Part shown: positions 63,772 through 64,000 of the stretch, piece by piece
Position numbering within the stretch: position 1 is the stretch's first letter
How the letters are laid out: the number at the start of each line of letters is the position of its first letter
Notes under the pieces: generated by a model
Told to the model about the DNA's origin: nothing
What the model saw: the letters and a program-made list of their open reading frames with translations, nothing else
Database searches by the model: none
Translations under genes and position numbers: made by a program
Assembly: GCA_021848545.1 (NCBI GenBank)
Contig: JAJZUL010000002.1
Location: 62,001-126,000 of the forward strand
DNA from: Pseudomonadota bacterium
GTDB lineage: Bacteria; Pseudomonadota; Alphaproteobacteria; Rhodospirillales; Magnetospirillaceae
Direction: 5' to 3'
DNA length: 64,000 nt

Positions 63772-64000
63772 CACCATCCGACGTGACGAACGGCCCCGCC
63801 AGCGAGGCCGGACGGCTGATCATCGTCACCGGCATGTCGGGCGCCGGCAAGACCCTGGCCCTGAAGGCGCTGGAGGATATGGGATTCGAGGCGGTGGACA
63901 ATCTGCCGCTGTCGCTTCTGGGAAATCTGGTCCGCCCGGAAGGCGACATGCCGCGCCGGCTGGCCATCGGCATCGACATCCGCACCCGCGATTTCGGCGT
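63768..64000 (+). CDS. rapZ: RNase adapter/nucleotide-binding protein RapZ (partial)
   Basis: The first 77 codons are visible: an N-terminal Walker A GMSGAGKT with LALKALEDMGFEAVDNLPLSLL, then IGIDIRTRDFG. RapZ family proteins bind small RNAs or sugar phosphates and GTP; in E. coli RapZ directs RNase E to GlmZ. The start overlaps the hprK stop (ATGA), the common hprK-rapZ order. The gene continues past the window. Confidence 0.93.
   Translation, partial: MTPSDVTNGPASEAGRLIIVTGMSGAGKTLALKALEDMGFEAVDNLPLSLLGNLVRPEGDMPRRLAIGIDIRTRDFG

Overview
The window is a GC-rich piece of bacterial chromosome, most likely from an alphaproteobacterium of the Rhodospirillales (Magnetospirillum/Phaeospirillum-like). 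The lineage call is an inference. It rests on a 180-kDa NAD-glutamate dehydrogenase, a short HPr kinase next to rapZ, a secB-fxsA-tim44-mltA-smr neighbourhood, a hemerythrin chemoreceptor and overall codon use. Most of the window is ordinary core genome in short, tightly overlapping operons.

Layout. 1-8.3 kb: the ftsK 5' end behind a dapC-like aminotransferase; glnK and amtB, each with a good sigma-54 promoter match; a UbiH-type hydroxylase; a cnoX-lonN-trm112 operon; tRNA-Gly. 8.4-15.3 kb: a 186-bp MITE-like element, an AsmA-like protein, a YaiI-family protein, then a four-gene signalling operon (hybrid kinase, REC-EAL protein, single receiver, and an apparently degenerate GGDEF/EAL protein). 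15.3-28.7 kb: gdhB, an XRE regulator, smr, mltA, tim44, fxsA, secB, an OmpR-type regulator, ribA, an unrecognised Ala/Pro-rich protein and an L,D-transpeptidase. 28.8-34.1 kb: a GT41 O-GlcNAc-transferase-like protein, YchJ, a WecA-like transferase with an epimerase, and gmhA.

34.27-36.68 kb is the main accessory feature. It is a 2,413-bp IS1595-family transposon with 25-bp inverted repeats and an exact 8-bp target duplication. Besides the transposase it carries a PIN-domain operon of four genes. Its transposase appears to have lost an internal segment of the catalytic domain. The element sits inside a chromosomal interspersed repeat.

36.7-64 kb: a TPR/ATP-grasp protein, gph, DUF3576-leuS-lptE-holA, a methyltransferase, a porin, thiE-like and yggS genes, a HddC-like nucleotidyltransferase, htpX-rsmB-gmhB, a nucleotide-sugar dehydrogenase with a GT9 glycosyltransferase, rlmI-like, an FNR-type regulator, panB-panC, a hemerythrin-NIT chemoreceptor, a TetR regulator, hprK and the start of rapZ.

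Shared themes are nitrogen control (glnK/amtB/gdhB), heptose and surface polysaccharide synthesis in scattered loci (gmhA, hddC-like, gmhB, GT9, WecA-like, lptE), and oxygen or redox sensing (FNR-type regulator, hemerythrin receptor). Three families of intergenic repeats recur: a 186-bp element with 10-bp target duplications, a multi-hairpin element placed mainly at convergent gene ends, and a short CGTCATGGCCGGG palindrome.
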